DNA of 64,000 bases from contig NJFT01000115.1 in assembly GCA_002221725.1 (NCBI GenBank), forward strand, positions 1 to 64,000. Direction: 5' to 3'. The notes under the pieces were generated by a model. That model made no database searches. It had not been told where the DNA came from and saw only the letters and a program-made list of their open reading frames with translations. The position numbers and the translations under genes were made by a program. Positions 1 through 10,188 of this stretch are shown one piece after another (the stretch's first letter is position 1; every line of letters begins with the position of its first letter). The stretch is from Scedosporium boydii. Its lineage: Eukaryota; Ascomycota; Sordariomycetes; Microascales; Microascaceae.

Positions 1-1
1 T

Positions 2-149
2 TGTAATAGAATACCTAGAAGTGGCTGGTTCCGCCGCGATTGAGAGGATTCTTAAGTGAATGTAAGGGGCAGTCCCAGCCATGTGGCGCTGGAACTGACG
101 GATCTTTTGGTCTATTGGGCTAATTGTCACCCCTTGCAATTATCTTACA
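2..149. mobile_element. Short TG...CA insertion, copy 1 (solo LTR-like or MITE-like, 148 bp)
   Basis: The segment starts TGTAATAGAATACC and ends GCAATTATCTTACA, so both ends begin TGTAA when read inward. It is markedly more GC-rich than the degraded retroelement it interrupts. An inverted copy, nearly identical over about 130 bp, sits at 15436-15584. The host reads on as GTATTAGTTTTT at 150, as in uninterrupted copies (for example near 26367), so the left flank is just the last base of the target site. TG...CA ends with a 5-bp duplication (seen at copy 2) fit a solo LTR; a small MITE is the alternative. Confidence 0.6.
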
Positions 150-3100
150 GTATTAGTTTTTAATAGTAATTTTATTAAGTTATTAATAGTCTATATATAT
201 TTATAATTTGCTGTTCTTCTTTAGTACCTAGAGGATTAGGTATCCTACTAGTAATATTAAGGGTCTAATATATCCTTTCTTTAGTATTTTTGCTATATAG
301 TCTCTTAATACTTACTATTATGTTTTAGTAAGGTTGTAGATAGGTATAAACTTTAGTTAAGTGCCTTCTTTTAATAGTATCTTATAGTCCTACTAGCTAT
401 ATTCTAGTAGTCTAGTATCTAGTTCTTTAGTAAATACTTTACTATACTTCTAGTATTCCTTAGGTATGTATTATAGTGTTTCTTCTACTAGTAGTATAGC
501 TTCGAAGATTATTATAGCTCTTATTATATATACTTGCTTATATTTTCTTCCCTTTAGTAGGTAATTTAAATCTTTTATAGTAAGCGCTTTAAAGTAAATT
601 ATTATTCTAAAGGCTCTTAGCTTACTTAAAAGTAACTCTTCTAGTTAATATTACTTAGTAGCTAAGTCATTTCCTAGGCCTTGCTTAGTCTTATTCTAAG
701 TAAGCTGATTAGTTGCCTAATTAATCTATAGGTTTCTTATTTATAGCTATAGGATCCCTAGTATAATAGGGTACCTAGTAGTTCTAGTAATATTAAAAGA
801 AATGTAGTTGACTCTTCCTACGATGTAGATATGGAGGTGTGTGGTCTCTGTGCTAACTACTCTGCCTTTGTAGTCTACTAGCGTTCTATTATATGTGTTT
901 AGGGTATATAGCTAATGCTTTTCTACCTATAGTAGTTTTAACTAGTTGATAATAGTTAGGGAAATAAAGTTCCCTTATACTCTACTATCTACTAAAGCCT
1001 AGAACTCTCGTCTGGCTAGGGTAATAGGTACCTTTAGGTAGTGGATCTACTGTCTTTCTATAATGTTTATTTCTCTTGTTTCTTAACTAGGTCTAGGTCC
1101 TATCATTCTTATAACTTCTTCTGTAACTAACATTGAACTCCTGCATTGTGGTCTTTGCAAGCTGGCTATCTGTTGTTGGAGCTTCTTGATTTCTTATTAC
1201 TATTTTTGTTACTATCTATTTAATTTTAGTATTTCTTATAAGTAATTAACTAGGTTTTAGGTAAGTTTGAGTTACTTATTTATTTCTTCCTAGAGTTCTT
1301 TGTAGAGGTTCTTTAGTCCTGCAGGGTCTATTTAGCCTTTGAGGAGGTATACTTACTCTTCTAGTTCTTCTAAGAACTTTTCCCTTAGCTCTTTTTCTTC
1401 TTCTAGTTCCTAGACTTGTTACTAGAGTTTCTAGATTTCCTTCTATCATTTTTTATTGTTTTAGAGGCCTTCTTCTTCTATATTATCAACCCTTATATTA
1501 AGGTTAGCTTTGTTGAGGATAGTGTAGTAAAGATTATTAATTTGTTTCTAAAGGTTGATAAGATCTAATGTAATGTTATCTAGCTTCTTATTATAATATT
1601 AGTTAAGTCTCTTATAGGGTGTTTAGCTTCCGCTAGTGCCTCTATGCTAGGCAAAGAGGGCTTCCCCCTTAGCTACTTCCCTTTAGTTTATTTATCGTTC
1701 TCTTATAGATTACTTCTACTACTCCTATATTTCGTTATCTGGGTCCTATATACTGAAGTAGGTGTCTAGGTCCTTAGTTACTACTTCCATTCTTATATTG
1801 GTTTTCTTAGTCTTCCTTTATACTTTATATACTCCCTAATCCTTTTATTCTTCTTTATTTAATAGATATAGATAGTTTTTCTATCTTAAGGCTTCTATAT
1901 AGTATTCCTATTATTTAGTTAAGCTCTGTAGATCCTCAAGGTACTAAGCTACCTTATACTCTAGTTGTTTATAGTTAAGGTCTTCCTTAGTGATCTTAAG
2001 GATCTACTAGATTACTTCCTTCTCTAGGTTTTTAATGATCTCCCTAAGTGCTTATCTTTCTTCTTCTTTTTCAAGTGTAGTATAGTAGCTGATTAGGAGG
2101 TTCTTAAACTATTCTTCTTATTCCTAGGTAATTTAAGCTATTTATTGCTCCTAGTACTACTTCTCTAGGTTTTGTTAATATATAAACTACTATAGTAATC
2201 TAGATATCTAGTAGTACTATTTATAGACCTTATTATAGTATTCTTTATAAGATAGGTCCTTACTAGTAAGGGTATTAAATTTTTTTAGGAGTTCTTCCTT
2301 AGTCTCTTAGATCTATTCTATAATTTCTAAAATCTTAGCTACTTCTTTTTACTTTATTATTCTAAACATTTAGGGCTTCTTTAGGTAGTAGCTAGCCCCA
2401 TCCTTATTACTTTAGTAGGTAGTATAGTTATTATCATAGTATATAGTTTATGACAAGGATTTATAGTTAATAGTACTAGCTCCTAGCTATTAAGTTTTTC
2501 CCTCTAGTATAAGCTTAAACCTAGATTTCTTCTTATCTAGTTATTTATATCCTAGCTTAGGCTTGTGCCTTATTTAGTATTCCCTTACGTAGTAGCTATA
2601 ATATCTACATTTATAGTATTTCCCTACCTTCTCTTCTAATCTCTTAAGGGGAGCTTATTTCACAATACTAGCACCAAGCTCTATAGGTCCTATATAGGTT
2701 CCCTATATAGTAGTCTTATAAGTAATCTTTTTCTTAATGTAGAATTGCCCTTATCCTCGTTTTTCTATATATCGTTTATATTGTTAGTTGTCGATATATA
2801 CTACTATAATAATATATTCTAATAAGTCTCCTAGTTGATCTATTTTATATAGCTTATCTTTAACTTTATCTTTAAGTCTAGTATAGAATCGGGCTATTAG
2901 GGGCTTATTGTCCTAGTTAAGATAAGATACTACCTGTCAGAACTTAGTAGTATACTAGGAAGTAGTTCCCTTTTATTATAGGTTCTTAAGTTGTCATTTA
3001 TTAGCTTGCTCTTTATCTAGGTTGCTGAAGGTGCCCTTTAAGGCTTACTTAAAGTCCTTATATTTCCTAAAAAGCTTTTAAGTTTCCTTATCCTAGTTCC

Positions 3101-3479
3101 TACTTAAGGGGTTTTCTAGGTAGTCTCTTATTTAAAGCTCAAACTAGGCCAGAGTATCTCTAGTAAGGAATGCAGCAATAGTAAGTACCTGGTCTTCCTC
3201 TCTATTAAGGTTAAGGTAGTAATATAGGAGATAGGCTCAGGCCTATATTAAAAATCCTTAGAGTATTCCTTTCTTTCTGTTATAGGGCTTAGGGGCTGGG
3301 ATCTTATATTAGGGATAAGTAACCTAGTCCTCTAGCTGCTTAATGTAGTTACTACTAGTAGACAGCTTATCCTCAAGTTGCTACTTCTCAGCCTCAAGCT
3401 ATTCTTTTTCTTTGATAAGGGCTGCATAGGCCTTCTTCATATCTTCTATAGAGGTAGTACTTCCCTTAGTAGTAGATAT
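150..3479 (-). pseudogene. gag-pol of element A (gag, protease, start of RT), RIP-inactivated
   Basis: Reading leftwards from 3479 the frame matches element F's gag-pol: gag N-terminus (start codon ATG now ATA at 3477-3479), the CCHC knuckle region near 2600, the long charged segment around 1300-2500, the protease near 985 (Asp-Ser-Gly now read as Asp-Ser-Arg), then the beginning of RT up to 150. Stop codons occur every few dozen codons. No product is expected. Confidence 0.75.
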
Positions 3480-3539
3480 ATTATCTCTTAGTTAGTATAC
3501 TACTAGATAGAGTTACTTATTAAATAGGAGTAGTTAATA

Positions 3540-3978
3540 TATTATAATCCTAATATTATAGGTTTTAGCTGATTAATAGGATAGGAAGGTACTAGGATAG
3601 TAGGGGCCTGTTTAGGGATAAGTGAGGTAATTGAGTAGTATTTACAATAATAAGTACTGAGAGTATGTATATAAGTGTAGGGTATAGATGTTACTTATAT
3701 TAACTACTAAAGAGTCTAGAAGATAACTAGACTAGTGGGAGACATTGTAGCTTTATATAGATACTTCTTCTATCTGTCTTTAGTTTCTTATTGTAGTTGA
3801 TCAAGTCCTTGCTCGATCACCTAGTCGATCCTTAGTTCGACTGGCCGGTCGGTCGGATGGCCGTCTGACCGACTCATCGGACGCCACGCCGCCCAATTCC
3901 ATGACTAAGCTATTTTAATTCTGCCGTTCTTCGCTCACCGCCCTGCTCACGTGATGTGGCCGCGGCCAGCTTATGACA
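3540..3978 (-). repeat. 5' LTR of element A (439 bp)
   Basis: Read on the minus strand it runs from TGTCATAAGCTGG to GGATTATAATA, the same length as both LTRs of elements F and J. Its GC-rich U3 block (about 3840-3975) is nearly unmutated, while the U5 side is AT-shifted. A TATATAAAGC box lies near 3755-3765. Confidence 0.85.
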
Positions 3979-4384
3979 GGACTCCTAAATTAAAATAATA
4001 AGACTAAGTAATAAACTTAATTACTAGAAACTAGAACTCTTTCTAGTTAAAAAGAAAGTTTTAAAAGTTAACTATAAGTTAAAGCTACTAGAAGATATAG
4101 ATAACTATCTAGTATTCTATATAGTACTACTTAAACTAGCCCACGAAAAAATACTACTAGGAAAATTAGTCTAGCTCGAAGCTAAAGAATAAGAAATCTT
4201 TAAAATAAAAAGAATTACTAACTTATAAAATAATAAAGGAACTATTAAGTACCTAGTTAAGTAGAAAAACTATAAAGAAAGTAATAATACTTAAAAACTT
4301 ATTAAATATTTAATAGAGAGCTTATAACTTCTTATAGACTACTATTAAAGAAACCTAATAAAACTAAGGGATCTAGTAGTATAG
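3979..4384 (+). pseudogene. Element B: 3' end of pol with chromodomain, RIP-degraded
   Basis: Plus-strand sequence homologous to 35452-35855 of element F: the segment after the integrase core, then a chromodomain (the YLVKWKNYKES-type stretch, here with TGG read as TAG, around 4250-4290). It is interrupted at 4385 by a short TG...CA insertion and resumes at 4607. The 5' part of the copy was displaced by element A. Confidence 0.75.
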
Positions 4385-4606
4385 TGTAAGGCATGAGCGA
4401 GAGCGCACTGTAGCACGGGACTTGCCGTCAGATGACTCAGCTGCGGAGCCTGGTCGGAGCGCGGTCGGAGACAAAAGGCGTTTCTCGCAGCAGACAAGTC
4501 ATTCTAAGGGGCAAGTTGAAGTCTTAATTATCAATTGACTTTTGAAAACCACATACTTCTTAGTGACACTGGTCTTTCCTCGAGCTATATACAGTATATC
4601 CTTACA
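4385..4606. mobile_element. 222-bp TG...CA insertion with 5-bp TSD (TATAG)
   Basis: It begins TGTAAGGCATGAGC and ends ATATCCTTACA. It is flanked by TATAG at 4380-4384 and at 4607-4611, and the uninterrupted site is visible at about 18685-18700. The termini (TGTAAGG/CCTTACA) and duplication length suit a solo LTR of a small retrotransposon; a non-autonomous element is also possible. Base composition is normal, unlike its host. It shares only TGTAAG with the insertions at 2-149 and 15436-15584. Confidence 0.7.
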
Positions 4607-4771
4607 TATAGGATCTATTAGTAAACTTTAATTAATCTCTAAACTAGAAATAGAGATAGTAGTACTTTTTATAGTATCCTCCTTTATTATCTACTCTATC
4701 TTTAACTTAATAATTTCTAGGGCTCTCTTTTAGTAAAGCTCTTCCTCCCTATATAAGCAGTAGACCTTAGA
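4607..4771 (-). pseudogene. Element B: C-terminal part of the antisense reading frame
   Basis: Read on the minus strand this matches residues roughly 150-215 of the antisense frame of element F (the REEELYRKRALEII motif region). Similarity starts at about 4771 and runs to the short insertion. Upstream of 4771 on the minus strand the sequence is not that of the retroelement but stays in the same reading frame as the pseudogene at 4772-6699. No LTR is seen on this side. Confidence 0.6.
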
Positions 4772-6699
4772 TGGGGGAAAGTAGATAATAGCGTTCTTAG
4801 TTATTAAGCTATTATACTTTTTACTATATTATTTCTAGTTATTTATAGCTGCTTTAATAAACTTAATATCGTCCTGTTTTTTTAGGTTAATATGATATAT
4901 AAATAGTTAGTTTTAATATAGTAGGAAGATATAAATATAAAGAGAAATATAAAATAAAATAGGCTAAGGAAAAAGAAAAGAAAATAAAATAATATAAAAT
5001 ACTTACTATAACTCTATCTCCTTTTATACTAAAGTCTAAAATGTTTTAGAAAACTTTGTAGCTAGGATTGTTATCTTAAGGTACTATTCCTTTATATGGA
5101 AGATGCTCTATCTAAAATGAGCTAGTAGTATAGGGAGCTATCTGGTATTTTGTAATGTTCCCTAGTAGTTAAAGTATATCTGCCTTTGAGATAAGAGTAG
5201 TAGTAGCTGTAATCTCATTGGTAATATTGAGAAGGGGAGAGATAGTCTTGACCTCATTATGATAGTGTTGCTACTAAGTGGAGCCTCTAATGATAGTTCT
5301 AGGATAGAGGGAATATTTATTTTGTAATAGGTGTTCTAAGTATACTGTATTAAGCTTAGCTAACTTTTGGATGGCCTCCTTGACAATAGTGTGAGTGTGA
5401 GCAAGGTCGGATAAAGAGGTGGATTTGGTGAGCAGTACTACTAAATGATCTATTGCGATATCTATATTATGGGCTTTCTTAGTAGTCTTGTTTTTAGGTC
5501 TTAGAGACATTAGGCCAGACAGATCAGCGCTGACAATATTCATCTAGGGACTACTTATACTATGTAAGAATTTAACCTCATCAACTATAACATTAGTAGA
5601 AACATAGTCTTGTCGGATGTTATGGGGCTCTATAGCTATAAGTTCTTCTATGGTGACGGTGTTGGCCCATTCCTAGAAGGCCTCACGTTTGGCTGTTTCG
5701 TTGCCGGCGGCAGCGGCAGCGGCACGCTTTGCCTGGCTCACCGTGATAGGGTTATGAAGCTGGACAGTCCCCGACGCATCGCGGTACGTGTAGATCTTGG
5801 CGGCGTAGCCGTTAGCGACATTGGTTATGTGAAATATGAAGAGTACAATACTGTCCCTGTCCTAGTAGAATGGAAACTCTATTGTACGACGCCCTATAAT
5901 AGCCTATAGTTCTTTTCGCAATTTCTTATAGGCTTCAGCCTGCTAGTTCTATTTAGCCTTAACACTAGCATTATAGTAGAAGGCAGTACAGTAGGTCTCA
6001 GTATCTATTACATCTACCTTAAAGGAATTGAAGCCAGAACCGCCCTCAATCCATATAGCGGGCAGGAACTCATTACATATATAATAGACCTTAGAGCTCT
6101 TAGGACAACTGTTGACTATATGGCTATGTATCTAGTTGATATTTATGTTGGGCTCAAGGTCATTGTGCAGCCACTGGCCATCGTGGCGCATAACCTTAAG
6201 CTAGTTGGGTTTGGGATAGACATAGTTGTTCTTCCATGAGCTAGGATAGGAGGCTGAACGATGTTGAACGCTGTGAACCATACTGGCTGTCCCTGTATTG
6301 AAGTCGTAGCTGAATCGATTCTTGGGCACTTATAACATGCCCCTCGGTGTCGCATACCAGTTCCGTACGTTCTTGCAGATGTCTCTCATATAGTAGCAGT
6401 TATACTCAAGGAAAACCACCTCGGGCCAGATATCGACTACTCGATTGGGCGGGGAGGACGTGTCTTTACGCCAGAAGGGTCTTTTCCCGTCAAACTTTAT
6501 GTTAATTGTCCAGTCTCTTTATAAAAGTAGACGTCATGTTTTTTTTTACTTACACTACTTCAAGTTGTGTCGGGGCATTGAGTTTTGGAACTTGTTGCCA
6601 TGTAACGGCCTAAATGTATTGTGCCTTGACAGGTGAATAGGAGGGGAAGGCCACAAGTCCTATGAGGACACACAATAAAGAAGGGTAGAAGAGAGCTAT
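4772..6699 (-). pseudogene. Large secreted-protein pseudogene, heavily RIP-damaged
   Basis: One minus-strand frame can be followed from 6494 to about 5008 with no insertion or deletion, broken only by stops, for example at 6330-6332, 6201-6203, 6132-6134, 5949-5951, 5943-5945, 5904-5906, 5862-5864, 5673-5675, 5544-5546 and 5271-5276. Nearly all are TAG or TAA explicable from TGG, CAG or CAA. The probable start at 6697-6699 is ATA in place of ATG, followed by a hydrophobic stretch ending Val-Lys-Ala that resembles a signal peptide. One short intron or frameshift lies between about 6490 and 6555 (a GTAAGT is at 6548-6553). A second GTAAGT at about 5007 is followed by acceptor-like AGs. A Cys-(Asn/Asp)-Glu-Phe ... 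Glu-Gly-Gly segment near 6040-6080 faintly recalls NucA/NucB-type nuclease domains attached to some fungal chitinases. That is a guess; the family was not identified. Confidence 0.55.
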
Positions 6700-7514
6700 G
6701 ATGACCCGGACTCCCTCCTTGGAGAGCCTATGAAGCAAGTGAAGGACAAACAAGTTGAGTTGAGAGAAAGGAGAGACTGAAGGAGTGAAGGAGAGTAAAA
6801 CGAGGGTGAACACGATTCGTGTAAATAGCAGTAAGCGATGGAGAAGACTACGAGGGACGACACCAGATCGTTGTATATTAAGACGGAGATAGGTAGCTTC
6901 CGACCTTCACGTAGTCCGGCAAGCTTCTTACCTCGGATGTGTACGCGTACGCGCACGCTATTATCACGGCATCTAAATACGAGAAAAGACTAACCAGTCC
7001 TTAACGCAATGAACATAAAAGTACCCTTTAACCGGTCATAGCAACATCGGGCTTGGCCATATAATATATTAAGCGAGGTAATTTAAAAGCTTTGTACTTG
7101 GTATCGGGTTGTACGGACTAGTTGAGCATTTAATTTCATTTCAAATGGTCTCACGAGGATGCGACGTTGCGGAATCCTTAATCTATAGGTAGTATTTCAA
7201 CTTGAATGTTAGTTGTCTAGACTTCAGGCCGGGGTACCACCGTCTCCGGAACGGACTCTTCCTCCTCATGTTTCGATACGACTTCCTCAAAGCATGTAGT
7301 ACGAGACAGGGTCACTGGAAAGCTTTCTCATCTACTCTTCCGCCCCTTCCACCCCTTCTCTCTTCTACTCCTTCTACTCTTCCGCTCCTTCTATTCTTCT
7401 ACTCTTTTAGCTCTCTTCCGACCTACATTTAGTCTCTCTCTCTACACATCTTTCCTCACTGATTTCATCTCTCTAGAGTTTACATCCATACATCTCCCAG
7501 CACCGTTTGTAACC
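6700..7514. other. Shared upstream region between two divergent secreted-protein genes
   Basis: This 815-bp gap lies between the (lost) start codons of the minus-strand pseudogene and the LysM gene, so it would have held both promoters. Apart from the pyrimidine tract at 7323-7477, I see no convincing TATA box, repeat or coding signal. Confidence 0.5.
7323..7477 (+). promoter_or_regulatory. Pyrimidine-rich promoter tract upstream of the LysM gene
   Basis: A long CT-rich stretch (CTTCTACTCTTCCGCTCC-like repeats) ends about 40 bp before the former start codon at 7515. Such tracts are common just upstream of start sites in filamentous fungi. No TATA element was recognised. Confidence 0.4.
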
Positions 7515-8482
7515 ATAAAATTCTCCCATTTTACCTTACTCAGAGCCCTTGGCAGTCTCCTCTGTACCTCTCCAGGCGCCGCCGCAGACGAGTGCCAGCC
7601 ATCTACATGGGAATGGAATCCAGCAGCTCGAGTCGCCGCAACAGGTGGCCTCGCTGTTGCAGACCCGCCCAAGCCGTCAGTAGAGATTCCTCCTCAATTC
7701 ACTCTCAGCACCAAACACAACAACAAGCCTCCTAAACCGGGAGAAATCAACTGCCGTTACTAGGGCCGAACGTATGACGAGGCCGACTACTACTCGTGCT
7801 TTGAGCTCGCGGAAACGTACAGAATCACCATTGAAAAGTTCTAGATGCTCAATCCTCAACTGGCGCCCGACTGCGAAGGCATTAAGCCACATACTGAGTA
7901 CTGTGTGTCTGGATGTAAGTGAACAAAAAAAAAAGGGGGGGGGGAATAAAAAACTAGACGAAATACAAAAGGAAATCATCTAACGACGTTGCTTTGCATA
8001 GTTATCGAGCCTCTCCGCTCGACCGATAGGTTTTGCGGACCACTCCACCAGAATGCAACATGCCTAGGCACCGACTTCGGCCAGTGCTGCAATGCCGAGA
8101 CTTGGAAGTGCGGCGAGACCCTGTGAGTGGTTATCTTGCTCCTTTCTTTGTCCCACCTCTCCATCCTTCGCCAACCACGTTTTTTTCGACGCAGAGTCGT
8201 TTCCTTTACTAATGGGTTCTTCTCCTTAGCGAGGATTGTGCCGCGGGTACGTGTTACGAGGGCGCCTGTCCCGGGCACGCAGTCTACACCACGGACGGCA
8301 AGTGTGGCTATGCCTATGGTTTCACCATTTGCGCTGGGAAATGGGGTGATTGCTGCAGTATCGATGGCGAGTGTGGGACGGGCGCCGAGTTCTGCGGGGA
8401 TAGGTGCCAATCTGGAAATTGCACGGCAATTGCCCCAACTAGAACCGAGCTCGACGGTCCTCTAGCGACGGGTGGTGCCTGA
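7515..8482 (+). pseudogene. Secreted LysM plus two CBM18 (hevein-type) domain protein, inactivated by three RIP-type changes
   Basis: Exons 7515-7914, 8002-8122 and 8230-8482 join in frame to 257 codons. A signal-peptide-like N-terminus (about residues 1-24) is followed by a Pro-rich linker and a LysM domain at about 80-130 (Cys80, Cys97-region, Asn-Pro-Gln-Leu, Cys119, Cys130). Two eight-cysteine hevein-like modules follow at 145-187 and 199-238, each with the paired CysCys (162-163 and 215-216). Introns are GTAAGT...GCATAG (7915-8001, CTAAC branch site near 7980) and GTGAGT...CCTTAG (8123-8229). Known proteins of this type bind chitin outside the cell, either at the fungal wall or as effectors shielding chitin oligomers from plant receptors. 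Three lesions block it: ATG to ATA at 7515-7517, and TAG codons at 7761-7763 and 7842-7844 (residues 83 and 110), at positions where Trp or Gln is expected. All fit TpG-to-TpA or CpA-to-TpA change. The rest of the frame is clean, so the loss looks recent. Confidence 0.85.
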
Positions 8483-9110
8483 GAGGCGAACCGCTATTGG
8501 ATCGTGTGGATAGGGTTTAGTGAAGTTGTGCAGGCGGCCCGCGCTGATCTAGCCAGGCCAGGAGGGGAGGGATTTACTTTGTAGGGCTTAGGGTGTGTGA
8601 CCGTGTGTCTAACGTAGATTAGTTTACATCTCTGAAGGGGATTCGACTTGTTAGAAACGAAACCGAGGCTCCACTAGATTGGGGTTTAGTGTATGTTATT
8701 TTTGGATACTAATTGTAAGGGAGGATATATGCGAAGTGCTCCGCGCTCCTGTACTCTGCCACACCCTCAATCTTCATCATCTTAATTATACAAGGGGGCG
8801 CATTACCGAATCCTTGGCTAATACTACTGCGTACGGAGCAAACCTATTCCAGGGGTTGAAGCGTTAGTGCTTGTACAACCACCTCCCGACGTATCTCGGA
8901 TTAAGTGCTGAAGAGGTATATCTTCTAATCCCCCACGCTTGGAAATATACAATTGTACTTATTATGAGATATCTCTAGCGTTGGTGCTGATATCCTACTT
9001 ATATGTAGACCCCCAGAACAGGATTCCTTCATGCCAAGCTCCAAATTCTTCAAAAGTCCCCCCCCCACCCACCCAGTCCTGCCGGAAGTCTGTTCCGCTA
9101 TATTACTATC
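8483..9110. other. Intergenic region, no gene recognised
   Basis: Base composition is normal and there is no repeat to other parts of the window. Short open stretches exist in several frames, but none shows domains, a signal peptide or splice signals I can defend. It should include the LysM gene's 3' untranslated region and terminator. Confidence 0.4.
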
Positions 9111-9316
9111 ATGCCACCCGTCTTTGCCAATACTACCCTCGCTATAAACCTGGTTGACTGTTGCGTTGATGATTCTGTGCCGACAATTGTTGTATCCCGA
9201 TTCCCGACACTAGTAACCTCAACGAGCGATTGATGAAAGGACTGCACCAAACATGCGAAGAATATGCACGTGTAAATCCCAATGGCTACTATGATGTTAA
9301 GATAATGTGCTCATGA
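9111..9316 (+). pseudogene. Possible small Cys-containing protein, with a frameshift (tentative)
   Basis: An ATG at 9111 opens a short frame rich in Cys (Asp-Cys-Cys near 9155). From about 9170 the adjacent frame continues with a protein-like run ending in a TGA at 9314-9316 (Cys-Glu-Glu-Tyr-Ala and a terminal Met-Cys-Ser). Joining the two would need one extra base near 9170. No family is recognised and no transcript signals were found, so this may be chance. Confidence 0.2.
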
Positions 9317-9448
9317 AGACCAGTGTAGTATCTGAATGTGGCCGTGGTATGACCGACATGCGGCTAAAAGGACGTCTATGACCCGACTTATGATCTTAGG
9401 TTTAGAAAAAGACCTCATTTTACGAATAAAATGAGTTGTAGAAGGATC

Positions 9449-9546
9449 GTGTAACCCTCTAGGTGACCTGGTTTGGCCTGCGCGTTGATCGAGGTATGTG
9501 TAACCTTCCAGGTGGCTTCGCTTTGGCCTGCCCGTTCCACGAGGTG
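9449..9546 (+). repeat. Imperfect tandem duplication, two units of 49 bp
   Basis: Units at 9449-9497 and 9498-9546 both start GTGTAACC, share TTTGGCCTGC in the middle and end near GAGGT. They lie about 130 bp upstream of the TATA box of the gene at 9811 and could be a duplicated regulatory segment or a simple duplication. Confidence 0.6.
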
Positions 9547-9680
9547 CTGTTGCCTGTTGGACATGATCACATCTTGTTGTGACAAAAGAGGGGTTTTCGT
9601 TGGGAGTTTTTGATTCTCCTTGGATTCTCTGTTGACTTCTAAGGCTGGCGTGTTGCGCTTAAGGAAAAGAAGACGGCGTG

Positions 9681-9690
9681 TATATAAATA
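9681..9690 (+). promoter_or_regulatory. TATA box of the small secreted protein gene
   Basis: TATATAAATA lies 121 bp upstream of the ATG at 9811, a sensible distance for a fungal promoter with a short 5' leader. It is the only strong TATA match in the GC-normal island near a plausible start. Confidence 0.5.
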
Positions 9691-9810
9691 TCTGGCTGGA
9701 GATTGCTTTACAATGTATAGAATTGATTACTCCCTACCTATTATCCTATCTTCTTTCCCCACAGAGCATCGCCAATCTCAAACTTGACAAGAAAAACATA
9801 ACAAGTGGAT

Positions 9811-10188
9811 ATGATGTGGGCCTCAACGATCATCACCTTCACTTCCCTTCTTTCCCTTGGTCTTGGCGCCGCCGTGAAGCCCCCCGGCATGACGCTGCGC
9901 CACCGAGACATAAACGTGCCTCTGAATCTCCTCGCCAAGCACATCAACCTGCGCACTATCTCCTCTGTCACCTATTACGATATCGCCTGCACCATCGACG
10001 GAGGCGAGGACGCCACGGAGGAGCAGTGCGCTGCTTCGCTTCTCGGCACCTGCAGTGCTAACGGCGGCCAGTTGACTGTCACTGTCAATATCGAGGATCC
10101 GACCTATACTAGCCCCGAGTATATCACGAGCAAGGCCAAGCTGGCCGACATTATCATTAAGCTTGTTAGGGACCCTAACTTTGCGTAG
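9811..10188 (+). CDS. Small secreted protein, 125 aa, function unknown
   Basis: An intact single-exon frame begins with two adjacent ATGs (9811 and 9814) and ends TAG at 10186-10188. The first 20 or so residues (MMWASTIITFTSLLSLGLGA) form a classic signal peptide with a hydrophobic core and an Ala-rich cleavage region. The mature part is acidic in the middle and has three cysteines (about residues 60, 72 and 80). It ends in an amphipathic Lys/Ile-rich stretch. I recognise no family. Size, secretion signal, isolation among transposons and the neighbouring LysM gene are typical of effector candidates, but that is inference. GC-ending codons dominate and there are no RIP-type stops, unlike the genes to its left. 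A TATA box lies at 9681-9690. The frame could be followed upstream only to a GTG at 9805, so the first ATG is taken as the start. Confidence 0.75.
   Translation: MMWASTIITFTSLLSLGLGAAVKPPGMTLRHRDINVPLNLLAKHINLRTISSVTYYDIACTIDGGEDATEEQCAASLLGTCSANGGQLTVTVNIEDPTYTSPEYITSKAKLADIIIKLVRDPNFA

Larger units (their letters stand above)
150..3978 (-). mobile_element. Element A: RIP-degraded chromovirus, 5' part with 5' LTR
   Basis: A Ty3/gypsy element on the minus strand. Its 5' LTR is at 3540-3978 and gag-pol runs leftwards to reverse transcriptase, where the short insertion at 2-149 cuts it. It aligns throughout with the better preserved element F (29451-36957). It was inserted into the pol gene of element B: the flank at 3979 (GGACTCCTAAATT) is the same pol position seen uninterrupted near 35452. 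Stops are almost all TAA/TAG at former CAA, CAG and TGG codons. Confidence 0.85.

Noticed and set aside
5610..5909. Plus-strand 99-codon frame with Gly-rich segment
   Set aside because: It is antisense to the long minus-strand pseudogene frame, where the Gly-rich run becomes an Ala-rich run in the frame that stays open for over 1 kb.
6736..7432. Short hydrophobic frames on either strand between the divergent genes
   Set aside because: They overlap pyrimidine-rich or low-complexity sequence, and none has a consistent start, splice signal or domain.
7976..8410. Minus-strand 144-codon frame
   Set aside because: It is antisense to exons 2 and 3 of the LysM/CBM18 gene, which has clear splice sites and sixteen ordered cysteines.
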